NCBI GenBank assembly: GCA_019637195.1
Contig: JAHBWA010000003.1
Coordinates: 1-64,000, forward strand
Reading direction: 5' to 3'
DNA: 64,000 nucleotides
From: Labilithrix sp.
Lineage (GTDB): Bacteria > Myxococcota_A > Polyangia > Polyangiales > Polyangiaceae
Both the position numbers and the translations under genes were made by a program. Of this stretch, positions 46,055 to 57,347 are shown one piece after another; the stretch's first letter is position 1; each line of letters opens with the position of its first letter. The notes below the pieces were generated by a model. It did no database searches. It worked only from the letters and a program-made list of their open reading frames with translations, and had not been told where the DNA came from.

Positions 46055-48142
46055 TCACGCCGAGGCCGCGGGGCTCTCGTGCTCGGCGACCGGAAGCGTG
46101 AAGTAGAAGGTCGCGCCCCTGCCGGCCGCGCTCTCCACGCCGATGCGGCCCCCGTGCGCCTCGACGATGCCCTTCGCGATGGCGAGCCCGAGCCCGAGCC
46201 CGAGGCCCGCCTTCCGCGAGCCCGAGCCCTGCCAGAACCGATCGAAGACGTGCGCGAGCTGCTCGCTGGGGAGCCCGGGACCGGAGTCGATCACCGCGAA
46301 GCGCACCGTGCTGCCGATTCGCCGAGCGACCACCTTCACGCCCTGGCCCGAGGGCGTGAACTTGACGGCGTTGCCGAGGATGTTCGACAGGACCTGGATC
46401 ACGCGCTCGCGGTCGCAGAGCACGTCGACGGCGAGCGAAGCGTCCGTCTCGAGCGTGACCGACTTGTCCGCCGCGAGCGCCTCGAGGTGCTCGACGGCCT
46501 CGGACACGAGCGACGCGGCGGCGTGAGCGCGCCGCTCGACACGGAGGCGCTTCAGCTTGATCTGCTCGAAGTCGACGAGGTCTCCGACGAGGCGCTCCAT
46601 TTGCCGCGCGGCGCGGAAGATGATGTCGACGGTCCGCTGGAGCCCCTCGTCGAGGGCCGCCCCGCGCAACCGCTCCGCTCCGAGCGCGATCGACGAGAGC
46701 GGATTTCTCAGGTCGTGTGAGACCACCGCGAGCAGCTCCTCGCGCGCGCGTGTGGCGTTGCGGGACTCGTCGAAGAGGCGCGCGTTGTCGACCACGAGGG
46801 CGGCGCGCGTGGCGAGCTGCTCCGCGAGCGAGAGGTCGTCGTCGCCGAAGCGGCGCCCCGGCGTCGTCGAGACGAGCGTCGCGACGGCGATGACCCGCCC
46901 GCGCGCGTGCAGCGGCACGATCATGGCGGAGACGGCGCCCGCGCTCTGGAGCCGGTCGGGGTGCGCGGCGCCGAGCGCCGCGCCGAGCCAGCGCGGGTCG
47001 GCGACGTCCGCGATGAGGGTCGGCCTCCCGCTGCAGGCCGCCTGCGCCACCAAGCAGGGGTGCCCTGGATCGTGCTCCGCGCGTTCGCCGAGCTCGCGCG
47101 CGAGCTCGCTCTCGTGCTCTGCGCCGGCGACGGCGAGCATGGTCGCCGCGCCTTCGTCGAGCGCGTCGATGACGCAGAGATCGGCGAGCTGGGGCACGGC
47201 GATGCGCGCGAGCGTCGTGACCGTCTCGCGGTATTCGAGCGGCACGGCCAGCGCCGTCGTGGCCTCCGCGAGGAAGTGCTGCGCGCGCTCGGCGTGCTTC
47301 AGGGGCGTGACGTCGGCGGAGACGCCGTGGAGCTCGAGCCTCCCGTCCTGATCGCCGACGACGCTGACGCTCGTCCGGAACCATACGACGCGGCCGTCCG
47401 CGGCGACGCTCCGGTGGTCGCAGGTCTGGTCGGAGCGCTCCGAGAGCGCGCGCCGGAAGCTCGCGAGCAACGCGTCGCGGTCCTCGGGGTGGACGCAGTC
47501 GAGCCAGAAGCGCGGCGCCGCGTACTGCTCCGCCGTGTAGCCGAGGATCCGCGGCAGCTGCCGGCTCACGAACGAGAGCTGCAGCGTGTCCGGCTGGAGT
47601 GACCAACCGACGGTGTGGTCGATCCCCTCGATGAGCTTCCGGTAGCGCTCGTCGCTCGCGACGCGGACCTCCGCGAGGCGGAGCTCGTGCTCGCGCCGCT
47701 CGGCCTCGGCGAGGAGTCGCGCCTGGCGCTCGATCTCCCGCCGTTGACGGAACAGGTCCGCGAGGACGGCGACCTTCGCGCGGACCGCACGCACGTCGAG
47801 AGGCTTGATGAGGTAGTCGACCGCTCCGATGGCGTACGCCTCGTAGATCTGCGAGACGTCCGTGGCCACCGCGGTCAGAAAGAGGATCGGGATGTGCCGC
47901 GTCCGCTCGAGCTGCTTCATGTGGTTCGCGACCTCGAAGCCGCTCAGGCCGGGCATCACGACGTCCAGGAGGACGACGGAGAACTCCTGCCGAAGCAGCG
48001 CCGCGAGGGCGGCTTCTCCGGAGCTCGCGGAGACCAGACGGTACTCGGGGGACGCGAGGATGGCGCGGAGCGCGACGAGGTTCTCCTCGTGGTCATCCAC
48101 GATGAGGACGTCGACCGGTGCGGGCTCCGTTCTCGCGCTCAT
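46055..48142 (-). CDS. Receiver-PAS-GAF sensor histidine kinase
   Basis: 695 residues. Receiver domain at 10-130 with phospho-acceptor Asp60 (VVLLDVVMPG) and Lys113 (LIKPLD); a linking coiled coil to 165; PAS/PAC at about 165-285 ('GWSLQPDTLQLSFVSRQLPR', 'GVSADVT'); GAF at about 295-455; HisKA with phospho-acceptor His476 (VVSHDLRNPLSS); HATPase_c with 'NILGNAVKFTP', 'DSGPGLP' and 'GLGLGLAIAKGIVEAHGG'. No transmembrane helix, so it senses internally. Starts with an ATG that overlaps the stop of the upstream hybrid kinase (ATGA), so its N-terminal receiver is the natural acceptor of a phosphoryl group from that kinase. No DNA-binding output gene is nearby. Confidence 0.93.
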   Translation of the reverse strand: MSARTEPAPVDVLIVDDHEENLVALRAILASPEYRLVSASSGEAALAALLRQEFSVVLLDVVMPGLSGFEVANHMKQLERTRHIPILFLTAVATDVSQIYEAYAIGAVDYLIKPLDVRAVRAKVAVLADLFRQRREIERQARLLAEAERREHELRLAEVRVASDERYRKLIEGIDHTVGWSLQPDTLQLSFVSRQLPRILGYTAEQYAAPRFWLDCVHPEDRDALLASFRRALSERSDQTCDHRSVAADGRVVWFRTSVSVVGDQDGRLELHGVSADVTPLKHAERAQHFLAEATTALAVPLEYRETVTTLARIAVPQLADLCVIDALDEGAATMLAVAGAEHESELARELGERAEHDPGHPCLVAQAACSGRPTLIADVADPRWLGAALGAAHPDRLQSAGAVSAMIVPLHARGRVIAVATLVSTTPGRRFGDDDLSLAEQLATRAALVVDNARLFDESRNATRAREELLAVVSHDLRNPLSSIALGAERLRGAALDEGLQRTVDIIFRAARQMERLVGDLVDFEQIKLKRLRVERRAHAAASLVSEAVEHLEALAADKSVTLETDASLAVDVLCDRERVIQVLSNILGNAVKFTPSGQGVKVVARRIGSTVRFAVIDSGPGLPSEQLAHVFDRFWQGSGSRKAGLGLGLGLAIAKGIVEAHGGRIGVESAAGRGATFYFTLPVAEHESPAASA

Positions 48143-51100
48143 CCGACCCTCGGTCGGCGACGGAGCCGGGCGATCGCGTCGAGGAGCCGCTCGCGCTCGA
48201 TCGGCTTCGGGACGAAGTCGTCGCAGCCTGCTGCGAAGGCGCGCTCGCGGTCGTCGGGCAGGGCCTTCGCCGTGAGCGCGATGATCGGGAGCGCGTGGTA
48301 GCGAGGATCCTCGCGGAGGCGACGGGCCGCCTCCGTGCCGTCCGTCTCGGGCATCATCGTGTCCAACAGGACGATGTCGATCGAGGGCTCTTGCTCGAGG
48401 AGACGGAACGCCTCCCGCGCGCTCCGCGCCGAGACGACGCGCGCGCCATACCGCTCGAGGAGCGAGCTCACCGCGAAGAGGTTCCGGATGTCGTCGTCCA
48501 CCACGAGCAGGGTCGCGCCGGAGAGGTCGCTGGACGGCGCCGCTGCGCCCTCGCGCGGTGACCCGGGAGGCTCGTCCGCGCGCGCGGGGGGCTGCTCGGT
48601 CGGCAGCCTGGGACCGCTCGGCTCGCGCGCCTCCGCGGCGCGCTCGGTGAGGGGGAGGGAGAGGATGAACGTGCTGCCGACGCCCGGCGTGCTCTGGAGG
48701 CGGAGCTCTCCGCCGAGCAGCTGCGCGAGCTCGCGACTGATGGTGAGCCCCAGGCCGGTCCCGCCGTAGAGCCGGCTGGTCGAGGCGTCGGCCTGCTGGA
48801 ACGCCTCGAAGATCAGCTGCTGCTTCTCGGGCGCGATCCCGATGCCCGTGTCCGACACCGCGAGATCGAGCATCGCCGAGGCAGGCAGGCCGAACCGCAC
48901 CTCTCCACGCGCGCGGCTCCGATCGACCGAGAGGTGGACGGCGATGGTGCCGCGCTCCGTGAACTTGAGCGCGTTCGCCAGCAGGTTGGTGAGGATCTGC
49001 TGGAGGCGCTGCGGATCCGTCGTGAGCGTCTTCGGCGTGTCTTCGGCGAGCGTCACCTCGAAGCCGAGGCCCTTCTCGGCAGCGAGCGGGCGGAAATGCT
49101 GCTCGAGGTAGGCGCGGACCTCGGCGAGCGAGACGCGTCGCCAGTCGACCTCCATCCGTCCGGCCTCGATCTTGGACAGATCGAGGATCTGGTTGATGAG
49201 GGCCAGGAGGTCGCGGCCCGACGAATAGATCGTGCGGGCGTACTCGAGCCGCTGCTCGTCGAGGTGGTGGTCGTCCTCGCCGAGGAGGTTGCTCAGGACC
49301 ATGATGCTGTTGAGCGGCGTGCGCAGCTCGTGGGACATGTTCGCCAAGAACTCGGACTTGTATTTCGAGACGAGCGAGAGCTGCTTGGCCTTCTCCTCGA
49401 GGTTCGCGCTGGCCTGCGCGATCTCGCAGTTCTTCACCTCGAGGAGGCGGGCCTTGTCCTCGAGCTCGCTCGAACGATGCTCGAGCTCGACGTTCGAGCG
49501 CTTCAGCTCCTCGAGGAGCTCCTCGGTCCGCCGGCTCGCCTCGATCATGTTGAAGATGACGCCGATCGAGAGCGTGAGCTGCTCGAGGAACGTGAGGTGG
49601 ATGGCGCTGAACGGCTCGAAGGAGCCGAGCTCGATGACGCCGCGGACCTGCCCCTCGAAGAGGATCGGCAGGACGGCGACGTTCCTCGGCGGCGCCTCGC
49701 CCAGGCTCGAAGCGATCGCGACGTAGTCGTCCGGGACGTTGGTGACGACGATCGGCTTCCCCTCGAGCGCGGCTTGTCCCACGAGGCCCTCGCCGAGCGC
49801 GAAGCGGTTCGCGACGTGCTTTCGCCGGGTGTAGCCGTACGTGGCGAGCAGCTCGAGCGTCGCGCGGCCGTCGGTCGAGCGCATCACGAAGAGCGTGCCG
49901 AGCTGCGCCGAGAGCACCGGCGTGAGCTCGGACATGATGAGCCGGCCGAGTGAATCGATGCTCCGCTGGCCCTGCATCATCCCCGAGAACCTCGCGAGGT
50001 TCGACTTGAGCCAGTCTTGCTCCTTGTTCGTCCGCGTCGTGTCGCGCAGGTTGGCGATCATCTGGTTTATCGTGTTCTTGAGCGCGAGCAGCTCGCCGAG
50101 CGCCTCGACGTCGATCGTGCGCGTCAGGTCGCCCTTGGTGACCGCTCCGGCGACCTCGGCGATCGCGCGGACCTGCGTGGTGAGGTTCCCGGCGAGCCGG
50201 TTGACGTTGTCGACCAGGTCGCGCCAGGTCCCGGAGGCCCCGGGTACGAGGGCCTGTCCACCGAGCTTGCCTTCGACGCCGACCTCGCGCGCCACCGTCG
50301 TCACCTGTTCGGCGAACGTCCGCAGGGTGTCGGTCATCGCGTTGATCGTGTCGGCGAGCGCCGCGATCTCGCCCTTGGCCTCGACGACGAACTTCCGGGT
50401 GAGGTCTCCGTTCGCCACGGCCGTGACGACCTTGGCGATGCCGCGCACCTGACTCGTGAGGTTCGACGCCATGACGTTCACGTTGTCCGTGAGGTCCTTC
50501 CACGTGCCCGCGACCCCGGGCACCTCCGCCTGTCCGGCCAGGCGACCCTCCGTGCCGACCTCGCGCGCCACGCGCGTCACCTCGGCGGCGAACGTCCGGA
50601 GCCGATCGACCATCGCGTTGATGGTGTCCTTCAGCTCGAGGATCTCCCCGCGCGCCTCGACGGTGATCTTCGTCGACAGGTCTCCGCTCGCGACCGCCGT
50701 CGTGACGGCCGCGATGTTCCGCACCTGCGTCGTGAGGTTCGCGGCGAGCAGGTTCACGTTGTCGGTGAGGTCCTTCCACGTCCCGGAGACGTCCTCGATC
50801 GCCGCCTGGGCGCCGAGCTTGCCTTCCGTGCCGACCTCCCTCGCGATGCGGGTCACCTCGGACGCGAACGTGCGGAGCTGCTCGACCATCCCGTTGATGG
50901 TGTCCTTCAGCTCGAGGATTTCGCCTTTCGCCTCGACGGTGATCTTCTGCGACAGGTCGCCCTTGGCCACGGCCGTCGTCACCGACGCGATGTTGCGGAC
51001 CTGGTTGGTCAGGTTCCCGGCGAGCATGTTGACGTTGTCGGTGAGCTCCTGCCAGACGCCGGAGGCGCCGCGGACGTCGGCTTGTGCGCCGAGCTTGCCG

Positions 51101-51942
51101 TCCGTGCCGACCTCGCGCGCGACGCGGATGACCTCGGCGGTCACCGAGCGGAGCTGATCGACGGACGAGTTGATCGTGTCTTTTACTTCGAGGAGCTCGC
51201 CCGCCGCGTCGACGGAGATCTTCTGCGAGAGATCGCCCTCGGCCATCGCCGCGGACACCCGCGCGATGCTCCGCACCTGCGCCGACAGGTTGCTCGAGAG
51301 CAGGTTCACCTCCTCGACGAGCTCGAGCCACGTCCCTCGCAGCCCCGCGCTCTCGGCGCGCACGCCGAGCTTGCCCTCGATCGCGATCTCGCCGACCACC
51401 CGGGAGACCCCGGCCGACACGGCCCGGAGGCTCGCGACCACGCCGTTCACTGCGTCGTGCAGGTGCGACCAGGCGCCGTCGAGCGGCTGACCACGCGTGC
51501 GGATCGCCATCTCCTTCGAGAGGTCGCCCGCCGCGACCCGATCCATGACCTCCGCGGCCTCGAGCGCGGGGGAGGTGACGCCCTCGAGGAGCAGGTTGAC
51601 CGACGCGGCCGCGGCCGCCCAGCACGCACCCGGCGAGCCCAGGCTCACGCGATCGCGGAGCTCTCCGCGGACGCCGACGGTCTGCGCGACTCGGTCGAGC
51701 TCGTCGGCGAACGATTCGCTCTGCTCGGCGAGCGCGTTGAACGCGAGCGCCGTCTCGGAGACCAGTCCGCCGCCGTCGATCGGGAGGCGGACGAAGAAGT
51801 CGCCGCGCCGCGCTGCCCGAAGCGCGTCCCGGATCGATCGCAGACCCGCCTCGAGACCCTCGCGCTCGCCGTCGCGCTCCGCCCGATCCGCGGGCTCGCC
51901 CTCGCCGACCCCGGCGCTCGCTTCCTCCGGATGAGGAGACAT
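48139..51942 (-). CDS. Cytoplasmic multi-HAMP hybrid histidine kinase
   Basis: 1267 residues, no membrane segment. A run of HAMP-type modules occupies about 120-640, marked by the GDL motif at about 140, 237, 329, 421, 513 and 605, i.e. a steady 92-residue period; each unit contains W-x-x-L-x-x-x-V-N and '[11 protein letters not shown]'. Then a GAF domain (about 655-805), coiled coil, HisKA with His871 ([10 protein letters not shown]), HATPase_c ('[13 protein letters not shown]', 'TDTGIGI', '[19 protein letters not shown]'), and a receiver (1145-1260) with Asp1194 ([12 protein letters not shown]). Poly-HAMP arrays of this kind occur in soluble osmosensing or cell-cycle hybrid kinases. Coupled to the downstream receiver-PAS-GAF kinase, suggesting a relay. 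Signal unknown. Confidence 0.94.
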   Translation of the reverse strand: MSPHPEEASAGVGEGEPADRAERDGEREGLEAGLRSIRDALRAARRGDFFVRLPIDGGGLVSETALAFNALAEQSESFADELDRVAQTVGVRGELRDRVSLGSPGACWAAAAASVNLLLEGVTSPALEAAEVMDRVAAGDLSKEMAIRTRGQPLDGAWSHLHDAVNGVVASLRAVSAGVSRVVGEIAIEGKLGVRAESAGLRGTWLELVEEVNLLSSNLSAQVRSIARVSAAMAEGDLSQKISVDAAGELLEVKDTINSSVDQLRSVTAEVIRVAREVGTDGKLGAQADVRGASGVWQELTDNVNMLAGNLTNQVRNIASVTTAVAKGDLSQKITVEAKGEILELKDTINGMVEQLRTFASEVTRIAREVGTEGKLGAQAAIEDVSGTWKDLTDNVNLLAANLTTQVRNIAAVTTAVASGDLSTKITVEARGEILELKDTINAMVDRLRTFAAEVTRVAREVGTEGRLAGQAEVPGVAGTWKDLTDNVNVMASNLTSQVRGIAKVVTAVANGDLTRKFVVEAKGEIAALADTINAMTDTLRTFAEQVTTVAREVGVEGKLGGQALVPGASGTWRDLVDNVNRLAGNLTTQVRAIAEVAGAVTKGDLTRTIDVEALGELLALKNTINQMIANLRDTTRTNKEQDWLKSNLARFSGMMQGQRSIDSLGRLIMSELTPVLSAQLGTLFVMRSTDGRATLELLATYGYTRRKHVANRFALGEGLVGQAALEGKPIVVTNVPDDYVAIASSLGEAPPRNVAVLPILFEGQVRGVIELGSFEPFSAIHLTFLEQLTLSIGVIFNMIEASRRTEELLEELKRSNVELEHRSSELEDKARLLEVKNCEIAQASANLEEKAKQLSLVSKYKSEFLANMSHELRTPLNSIMVLSNLLGEDDHHLDEQRLEYARTIYSSGRDLLALINQILDLSKIEAGRMEVDWRRVSLAEVRAYLEQHFRPLAAEKGLGFEVTLAEDTPKTLTTDPQRLQQILTNLLANALKFTERGTIAVHLSVDRSRARGEVRFGLPASAMLDLAVSDTGIGIAPEKQQLIFEAFQQADASTSRLYGGTGLGLTISRELAQLLGGELRLQSTPGVGSTFILSLPLTERAAEAREPSGPRLPTEQPPARADEPPGSPREGAAAPSSDLSGATLLVVDDDIRNLFAVSSLLERYGARVVSARSAREAFRLLEQEPSIDIVLLDTMMPETDGTEAARRLREDPRYHALPIIALTAKALPDDRERAFAAGCDDFVPKPIERERLLDAIARLRRRPRVG

Positions 51943-52005
51943 CCCGTCGGCGGACGCAAGTCCCGGTCCGACGGCGCGAGCGATGAGGACCGGCGCGGCG
52001 GAGGC

Positions 52006-53124
52006 TCAGACGTTGAAGCGGAAGTGGACGACGTCTCCGTCGCGCATCACGTACTCCTTGCCCTCGATCGCGAGCTTGCCCGCGTCGCGGCACTTCGACT
52101 CGCTCCCGAGGCTGACGAGGTCCTCCCACCAGATGACCTCGGCCTTGATGAAGCCCTTCTCGAAGTCGGTGTGGATGACGCCGGCCGCTTGCGGCGCGCG
52201 CGCCCCGAGCTTCGTCGTCCACGCGCGCACCTCGACCTTGCCCGCGGTGAAGAACGTGAGCAGGCCGAGGAGCTTGTAGCCGGCGCGGATCACCGCGTAG
52301 AGGCCCGGCTCCTTCAGGCCGGCGCTCTCGAGGAACTCCGGGCGGTCCTTCGGATCGAGCTCGGCGATCTGCGACTCGAGCGCGGCGCAGACCGGGACGA
52401 CGAAGGTGCCCTCGGACTTCGCGAGCGCCTCGAGGGCGACGTAGTGCTTGTTGCCTGCGAGGTTCGCGATCGTCGGCTCGTCGATGTTGGCGATGTAGAA
52501 GGCGGGCTTCGCGGTCAGGAGGAACAGCTCGCGCACGATGACCTGCGCGTCCGGGTTCTCCGACCAGCTCGCCGAGTTGACGAGCGTGCGCGCCGGCTTG
52601 CCCTCGTCGAGGTGCTTGGCGATCTCCTCGCAGACGACGCCGGCGAGCTTCTCCTTCGGATCGTTGCTCTTCGCCATCTTGCGGGCGCGATCGAGGCGCT
52701 TGTTCACCGTCTCGAGGTCCTTGAGGCAGAGCTCGAGGGTGACGGTGGCGATGTCCGTCACCGGATCGACGCGGTTCTCGACGTGGATGACGTTCGGATC
52801 CTCGAAGCAGCGGCCGACCTGGACGATCGCGTCGCACTCGCGGATGTGCGAGAGAAACTGGTTGCCGAGGCCCTCTCCTTTGGACGCGCCGCGGACGAGG
52901 CCGGCGATGTCGACGAAGTTGATCGTCGTCGGGACGACCTTCTCCGCCTTGATGACACCGTCGATCTTGTCGAGACGCTCGTCCGGGACGACGACGACGC
53001 CGACGTTCGGCTCGATGGTGCAAAAGGGGTAGTTCGCGGCCTCGGCCTTGGCCGAAGAGAGCGAGTTGAAGAGCGTCGACTTTCCGACGTTGGGGAGACC
53101 GACGATACCGATCGAGAGCGCCAT
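52006..53124 (-). CDS. ychF: Ribosome-associated ATPase/GTPase YchF
   Basis: 372 residues. P-loop GLPNVGKST (9-17), switch/G3 region 'FVDIAGLVRGASKGEGLGN', and the NxxE motif in place of NKxD (ANIDEPT), which gives this Obg-family member its preference for ATP. The C-terminal TGS domain ends in the conserved 'YVMRDGDVVHFRFNV'. Binds ribosomes and is linked to oxidative-stress sensitivity. ATG at 53124 is chosen; an in-frame ATG at 53184 would add 20 non-conserved residues. Divergent from a Ser/Thr kinase gene with a 118-base spacer. Confidence 0.97.
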   Translation of the reverse strand: MALSIGIVGLPNVGKSTLFNSLSSAKAEAANYPFCTIEPNVGVVVVPDERLDKIDGVIKAEKVVPTTINFVDIAGLVRGASKGEGLGNQFLSHIRECDAIVQVGRCFEDPNVIHVENRVDPVTDIATVTLELCLKDLETVNKRLDRARKMAKSNDPKEKLAGVVCEEIAKHLDEGKPARTLVNSASWSENPDAQVIVRELFLLTAKPAFYIANIDEPTIANLAGNKHYVALEALAKSEGTFVVPVCAALESQIAELDPKDRPEFLESAGLKEPGLYAVIRAGYKLLGLLTFFTAGKVEVRAWTTKLGARAPQAAGVIHTDFEKGFIKAEVIWWEDLVSLGSESKCRDAGKLAIEGKEYVMRDGDVVHFRFNV

Positions 53125-53242
53125 GGAAGACGCCGCAGGTAGCACGGCTCCCGCGATCGGCGCAAACATGACCGGCGGAAACACGACCGCGGAGGCGCAC
53201 GTCCGGGCGAGGTCGTGCTATGCGCGGGGTCGCGGGGCGACG

Positions 53243-54115
<873 letters not shown>

Positions 54116-54143
54116 GCTTTCACGAGCAGTCTCCGCCAGTTGT

Positions 54144-55787
54144 TTGGCCCAGCGGGCCGCGGTGTCCGACCATCGGCCCGCCGTGGCACTCGGAGAGAAG
54201 GTCGTCTCGAAGCTTCATGTCCTCCGGCCGCGGGGTCGCCACGACCTCGTGCGCGTCCTCGTGTGCTCGCTCGTCGGCGGGTTCGCCGGTTGGGTCGCGG
54301 TGCCCGGCCGACCGATGCCGATCGCCGAGGCGGAGGTCGTGCCCGAGGTCACGCTCGACGGGGCGCCGCTCCCGATCGTCGAGGGCGATCCGGCGAAGAC
54401 GCTCGACGCCGCCCGCAAGATCGCGCGCGCGTACGTCGCGGGCGAGGTCTCCGTCGTCGTCCCCGGGCACGCGATCGCGCGGACGCGCGAGGAGCTCGGG
54501 GCGCGCGTCGAGCCGGCGCGCCTCGCGAGCCTCGTCGCTCAGCTCACGGATCGGCGCTCGGCGATGCGGCGCGCGCACGCGCAGCACGCGGCGGCCGGCG
54601 TCGCGCGGCCGCTGGCGCTGCCGCTGCCGGTCACGATCGACGACGAGCGCGCCCTCGCGGAGCTGCTCACCGTGAAGGACGACCTCGACAAGGCGCCGGT
54701 GGACGCGCGGCTCGACCTGTCTCGGCGCACGGTGGCGCCGGACGAGAGCGGACGCCGCGTCGACGTCTACGCGACGCTCGCGCGCCTCGACGCCGCGCTG
54801 GTCCACGGCGCGCCGGCGATCGACGCCGTGGTCGAGACCGTCCCGGCGACGCGGACGGCGGCCAGCATCGGCGAGGTCGAGGTCGACGACGTCCTCGGCT
54901 TCTTCGAGACGCGCTACACGCCCGATCGGAAGCACGCGGACCGCACGTTCAACCTGCGGCTCGCGGCGTCGAAGCTCGACGGTCACGTGATCATGCCGGG
55001 CGAGACGTTCGATTTCAACGAGGTCGTCGGGCCGCGCTCGGAGGCGAACGGGTACAAGGCCGCGACGGTCATCGCGCAGGGCGAGCTCGTCGACGGCATC
55101 GGCGGCGGCACGTGCCAGATCGCCGGGACGCTCCACGGCGCCGCGTATTTCGCGGGGCTCGACGTCGTCGAGCGGAGGCCGCACACGCGCCCGAGCTTCT
55201 ACATCAAGATGGGGATGGACGCGGCGGTCGTCTACCCGACGATCACGCTCCGGCTGCGAAACCCATTCTCGTTCCCGATCGTCCTGCACGAGAAGGTCGA
55301 GGACGGCGTGGTGCGCGCCGAGATCCTCGGCCCCAAGCGCACGCGCGACGTCACCTTCGTGCGCAAGATCAACGACGTCGTGCCGTTCGTCGAGAGCGAG
55401 CGGCCGGATCCGAAGATCCCGAAGGGCCAGCGCGTGCTCTCCCAGCGCGGGATCCCCGGCTTCAAGGTCACGCGCTACCGGATCCTCCGCGACGGCGCGG
55501 TGGCGGTCCGCGAGCGCGCCAGCGACACGTACCCGCCGACGGCGCAGATCTGGCGGGTGGGGACCGGCGACGAGGACCCGAAGTTCGTGGCGGCCGGGGA
55601 CGAGCACCCGGAGTACGTGGCGGACGAGTACCTCTCGATCTCGCAGGGGCCGCACGTGGTGGATCCGCGCGCGAAGCCGGGCGAAGCGCCGCGCCCCGGC
55701 GGCCCGATGGTCGAGGCGCGTGTGGCCGGCAAGTACGGCACGCGCGGGTGGACCGTCCGCGAGGGGTTCGCCAAGCGCGTCGATTGA
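54144..55787 (+). CDS. VanW-family membrane-anchored protein
   Basis: 547 residues if begun at the TTG 54144; GTG codons at 54162 and 54183 are plausible alternatives and no clear ribosome site decides. One N-terminal transmembrane segment ('LVRVLVCSLVGGFAGWVAVP'). Residues 60-290 resemble the YoaR/peptidoglycan-binding-4 repeats that precede VanW. The VanW domain (about 275-410) shows 'RTFNLRLAASKLDGHVIMPG', 'FDFNEVVGPRSEANGY', 'GIGGGTCQIAGTLHGAAYFA' with the conserved Cys, and 'YPTITLRLRNP'. VanW proteins occur beside vancomycin genes but their biochemical role is unknown. No van genes here. Likely periplasmic, wall-related. Confidence 0.88.
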   Translation: MAQRAAVSDHRPAVALGEKVVSKLHVLRPRGRHDLVRVLVCSLVGGFAGWVAVPGRPMPIAEAEVVPEVTLDGAPLPIVEGDPAKTLDAARKIARAYVAGEVSVVVPGHAIARTREELGARVEPARLASLVAQLTDRRSAMRRAHAQHAAAGVARPLALPLPVTIDDERALAELLTVKDDLDKAPVDARLDLSRRTVAPDESGRRVDVYATLARLDAALVHGAPAIDAVVETVPATRTAASIGEVEVDDVLGFFETRYTPDRKHADRTFNLRLAASKLDGHVIMPGETFDFNEVVGPRSEANGYKAATVIAQGELVDGIGGGTCQIAGTLHGAAYFAGLDVVERRPHTRPSFYIKMGMDAAVVYPTITLRLRNPFSFPIVLHEKVEDGVVRAEILGPKRTRDVTFVRKINDVVPFVESERPDPKIPKGQRVLSQRGIPGFKVTRYRILRDGAVAVRERASDTYPPTAQIWRVGTGDEDPKFVAAGDEHPEYVADEYLSISQGPHVVDPRAKPGEAPRPGGPMVEARVAGKYGTRGWTVREGFAKRVD

Positions 55788-55905
55788 CGCCGGCGCCGGC
55801 GTCGGATCCCGGCCCCGCGCGGACCGCGCCTCGCGCCGCCCGGACCGAGCCGTGCGCCGCGATGTCGACGGGCCGAGGCCCACGCGCTATGTCCGGGGCG
55901 GAGCC

Positions 55906-57144
55906 ATGAGCGAGCGTCCCCGCCCGAACGAGAGTCGTCCTCGCGTGGTCGCGCTCGCGGTGACCGGGAGCGTGGCCGCGTACAAGGCCGTCGAGGTCGC
56001 GCGGCTGCTCGTCAAGGCCGGTCATCGCGTGCTCCCGATGATGACGGCGTCCGCGACGCGCTTCGTCGGCCCGGTGACGCTCTCGGGGATCTGCGGCGAG
56101 CCGGTCGCGACGGACATGTGGGACCCGGCTTTCCCGGGCGAGCTCCACGTCTCGATCGCCGATCGCGCGGACGTGCTCGCGATCGTGCCGGCGACGGCCG
56201 ACGTGCTGGCGCGGCTCGCAGGGGGCCGCGCGGACGATCTCGTCACGGCGACGGCGCTCTGCGCCGAGGGGCCCGTCCTGGTCGCGCCCGCCATGCACCC
56301 GCGCATGTGGAGTCACCCTGCGACGCAGGCGAACGTGGCGACCCTCGCGCGGCAGGGCCGCGCGCGCCTGGTCGGACCCGTGGTCGGCCCGGTCGCCTCG
56401 GGGGACGTCGGGATGGGGCGGCTCGCCGAGCCGAGCGAGATCGCGCGGGCGATCGAGGAGCTCGCGTCGGGCGCCGGCGATCTGTCCGGCAAGCGGATCG
56501 TCGTGACGGCAGGGCCGACGTACGAGCCGCTCGATCCGGTCCGGTTCCTCGGCAACCGCTCGAGCGGCAAGATGGGCTTCGCGCTCGCCGCGCGGGCGCG
56601 GGCGCGCGGCGCCGAGGTCGTCCTGATCGCGGGCCCGGTCGCGCTGCCGACCCCCGCCGGGGTCTCGCGGCGCGATGTCGAGACGGCCGAGCAGATGCGC
56701 GCCGCGCTCGCGGACGCGCTCGGCCCGGACCTCCGCGGCGCCGACGCGCTCGTCATGGCCGCGGCGGTGGCGGACTTCCGCCCGGCGAGCGCGAGCGCGA
56801 CGAAGATCAAGAAGGACGCGTCGAGCGCCGCGCCGGCGATCGGCCTCACGCGGAACCCGGACCTCATCGCCGAGATCGCGGCTCGGCGCGCCGGGCCGGC
56901 GCCAGCGCTCGTCGCGTTCGCGCTCGAGACCGGGGACGACGCCACGGTGCTCGCTTACGCCCGCAAGAAGCTGGAGCAGAAGCGCGTCGATCTCGTCGTC
57001 GCGAACGCGGCGCACGAGTCGCTCGGCCACGGCGACAACCGCGTCGCGCTGGTGGACGCCGCCGGCGCCTCGCCGTTCGTCGCGGCCTCGAAGGAGGCGC
57101 TCGCGGATCGGATCCTCGACCGGCTCGTCGCGCGGCCGGCGTAG
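55906..57144 (+). CDS. coaBC: Bifunctional phosphopantothenoylcysteine decarboxylase/synthetase CoaBC
   Basis: 412 residues. CoaC flavoprotein half (1-185): 'VTGSVAAYKAVEVARLLVKA', His81 (ELHVSIADRAD), 'VPATADVLARLAGG', then APAMHPRMW, where E. coli has APAMN, and 'VASGDVGMGRLAEP', where E. coli has a Cys in place of Ser165. CoaB half (190-412): 'VVTAGPTYEPLDPVRFLGNR', 'SSGKMGFALA', 'ADFRPASASATKIKKD' and 'VANAAHESLGHGDN'. Makes 4'-phosphopantetheine for coenzyme A. The His in APAMH also occurs in actinobacterial CoaBC, so activity is probable. GGAG sits nine bases before the ATG. Follows the VanW gene by 118 bases. Confidence 0.95.
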   Translation: MSERPRPNESRPRVVALAVTGSVAAYKAVEVARLLVKAGHRVLPMMTASATRFVGPVTLSGICGEPVATDMWDPAFPGELHVSIADRADVLAIVPATADVLARLAGGRADDLVTATALCAEGPVLVAPAMHPRMWSHPATQANVATLARQGRARLVGPVVGPVASGDVGMGRLAEPSEIARAIEELASGAGDLSGKRIVVTAGPTYEPLDPVRFLGNRSSGKMGFALAARARARGAEVVLIAGPVALPTPAGVSRRDVETAEQMRAALADALGPDLRGADALVMAAAVADFRPASASATKIKKDASSAAPAIGLTRNPDLIAEIAARRAGPAPALVAFALETGDDATVLAYARKKLEQKRVDLVVANAAHESLGHGDNRVALVDAAGASPFVAASKEALADRILDRLVARPA

Positions 57145-57194
57145 CGGCGCCGCCCCACGCAGCGGCCGCGCCTGCGCTGGGCGAGGAGCCCGAG

Positions 57195-57347
57195 GTGCGC
57201 TTCGAGAAGGCGTACTTCGACTTCGCCCCCGACGGGGCCTGCGAGGTGATCTCGATCGACGGAGGCCGTCGATCGCGACGACGAGCTCCGCGTCTACGCG
57301 CTCTGGACGCGCCGAGGCTACGCGCGCTTGGCGGCGGGGCGGGGTGA
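57195..57347 (+). pseudogene. Small gene or gene remnant after coaBC, probably frameshifted
   Basis: GAGGAG lies six bases before a GTG at 57195. The frame opens 'MRFEKAYFDFAPDGACEVIS', with all third positions G/C and second positions mostly A/T, i.e. strongly coding. Beyond about 57262 the frame turns Arg-rich, while the next frame continues naturally with 'AVDRDDELRVYALWTRRGYA'. Adding one base in GACGGAGGCC would join them (IDGEAVDRDD). So this looks like a short gene with a one-base deletion; the joined product would run into the 3' end of the convergent gene at 57318. No family recognised. A real 50-residue product from the open frame is the alternative. Confidence 0.45.

Noticed and set aside
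54144..55787. VanW gene as part of a vancomycin resistance cluster
   Set aside because: No vanH/A/X/R/S homologue nearby; VanW domains are widespread without resistance.
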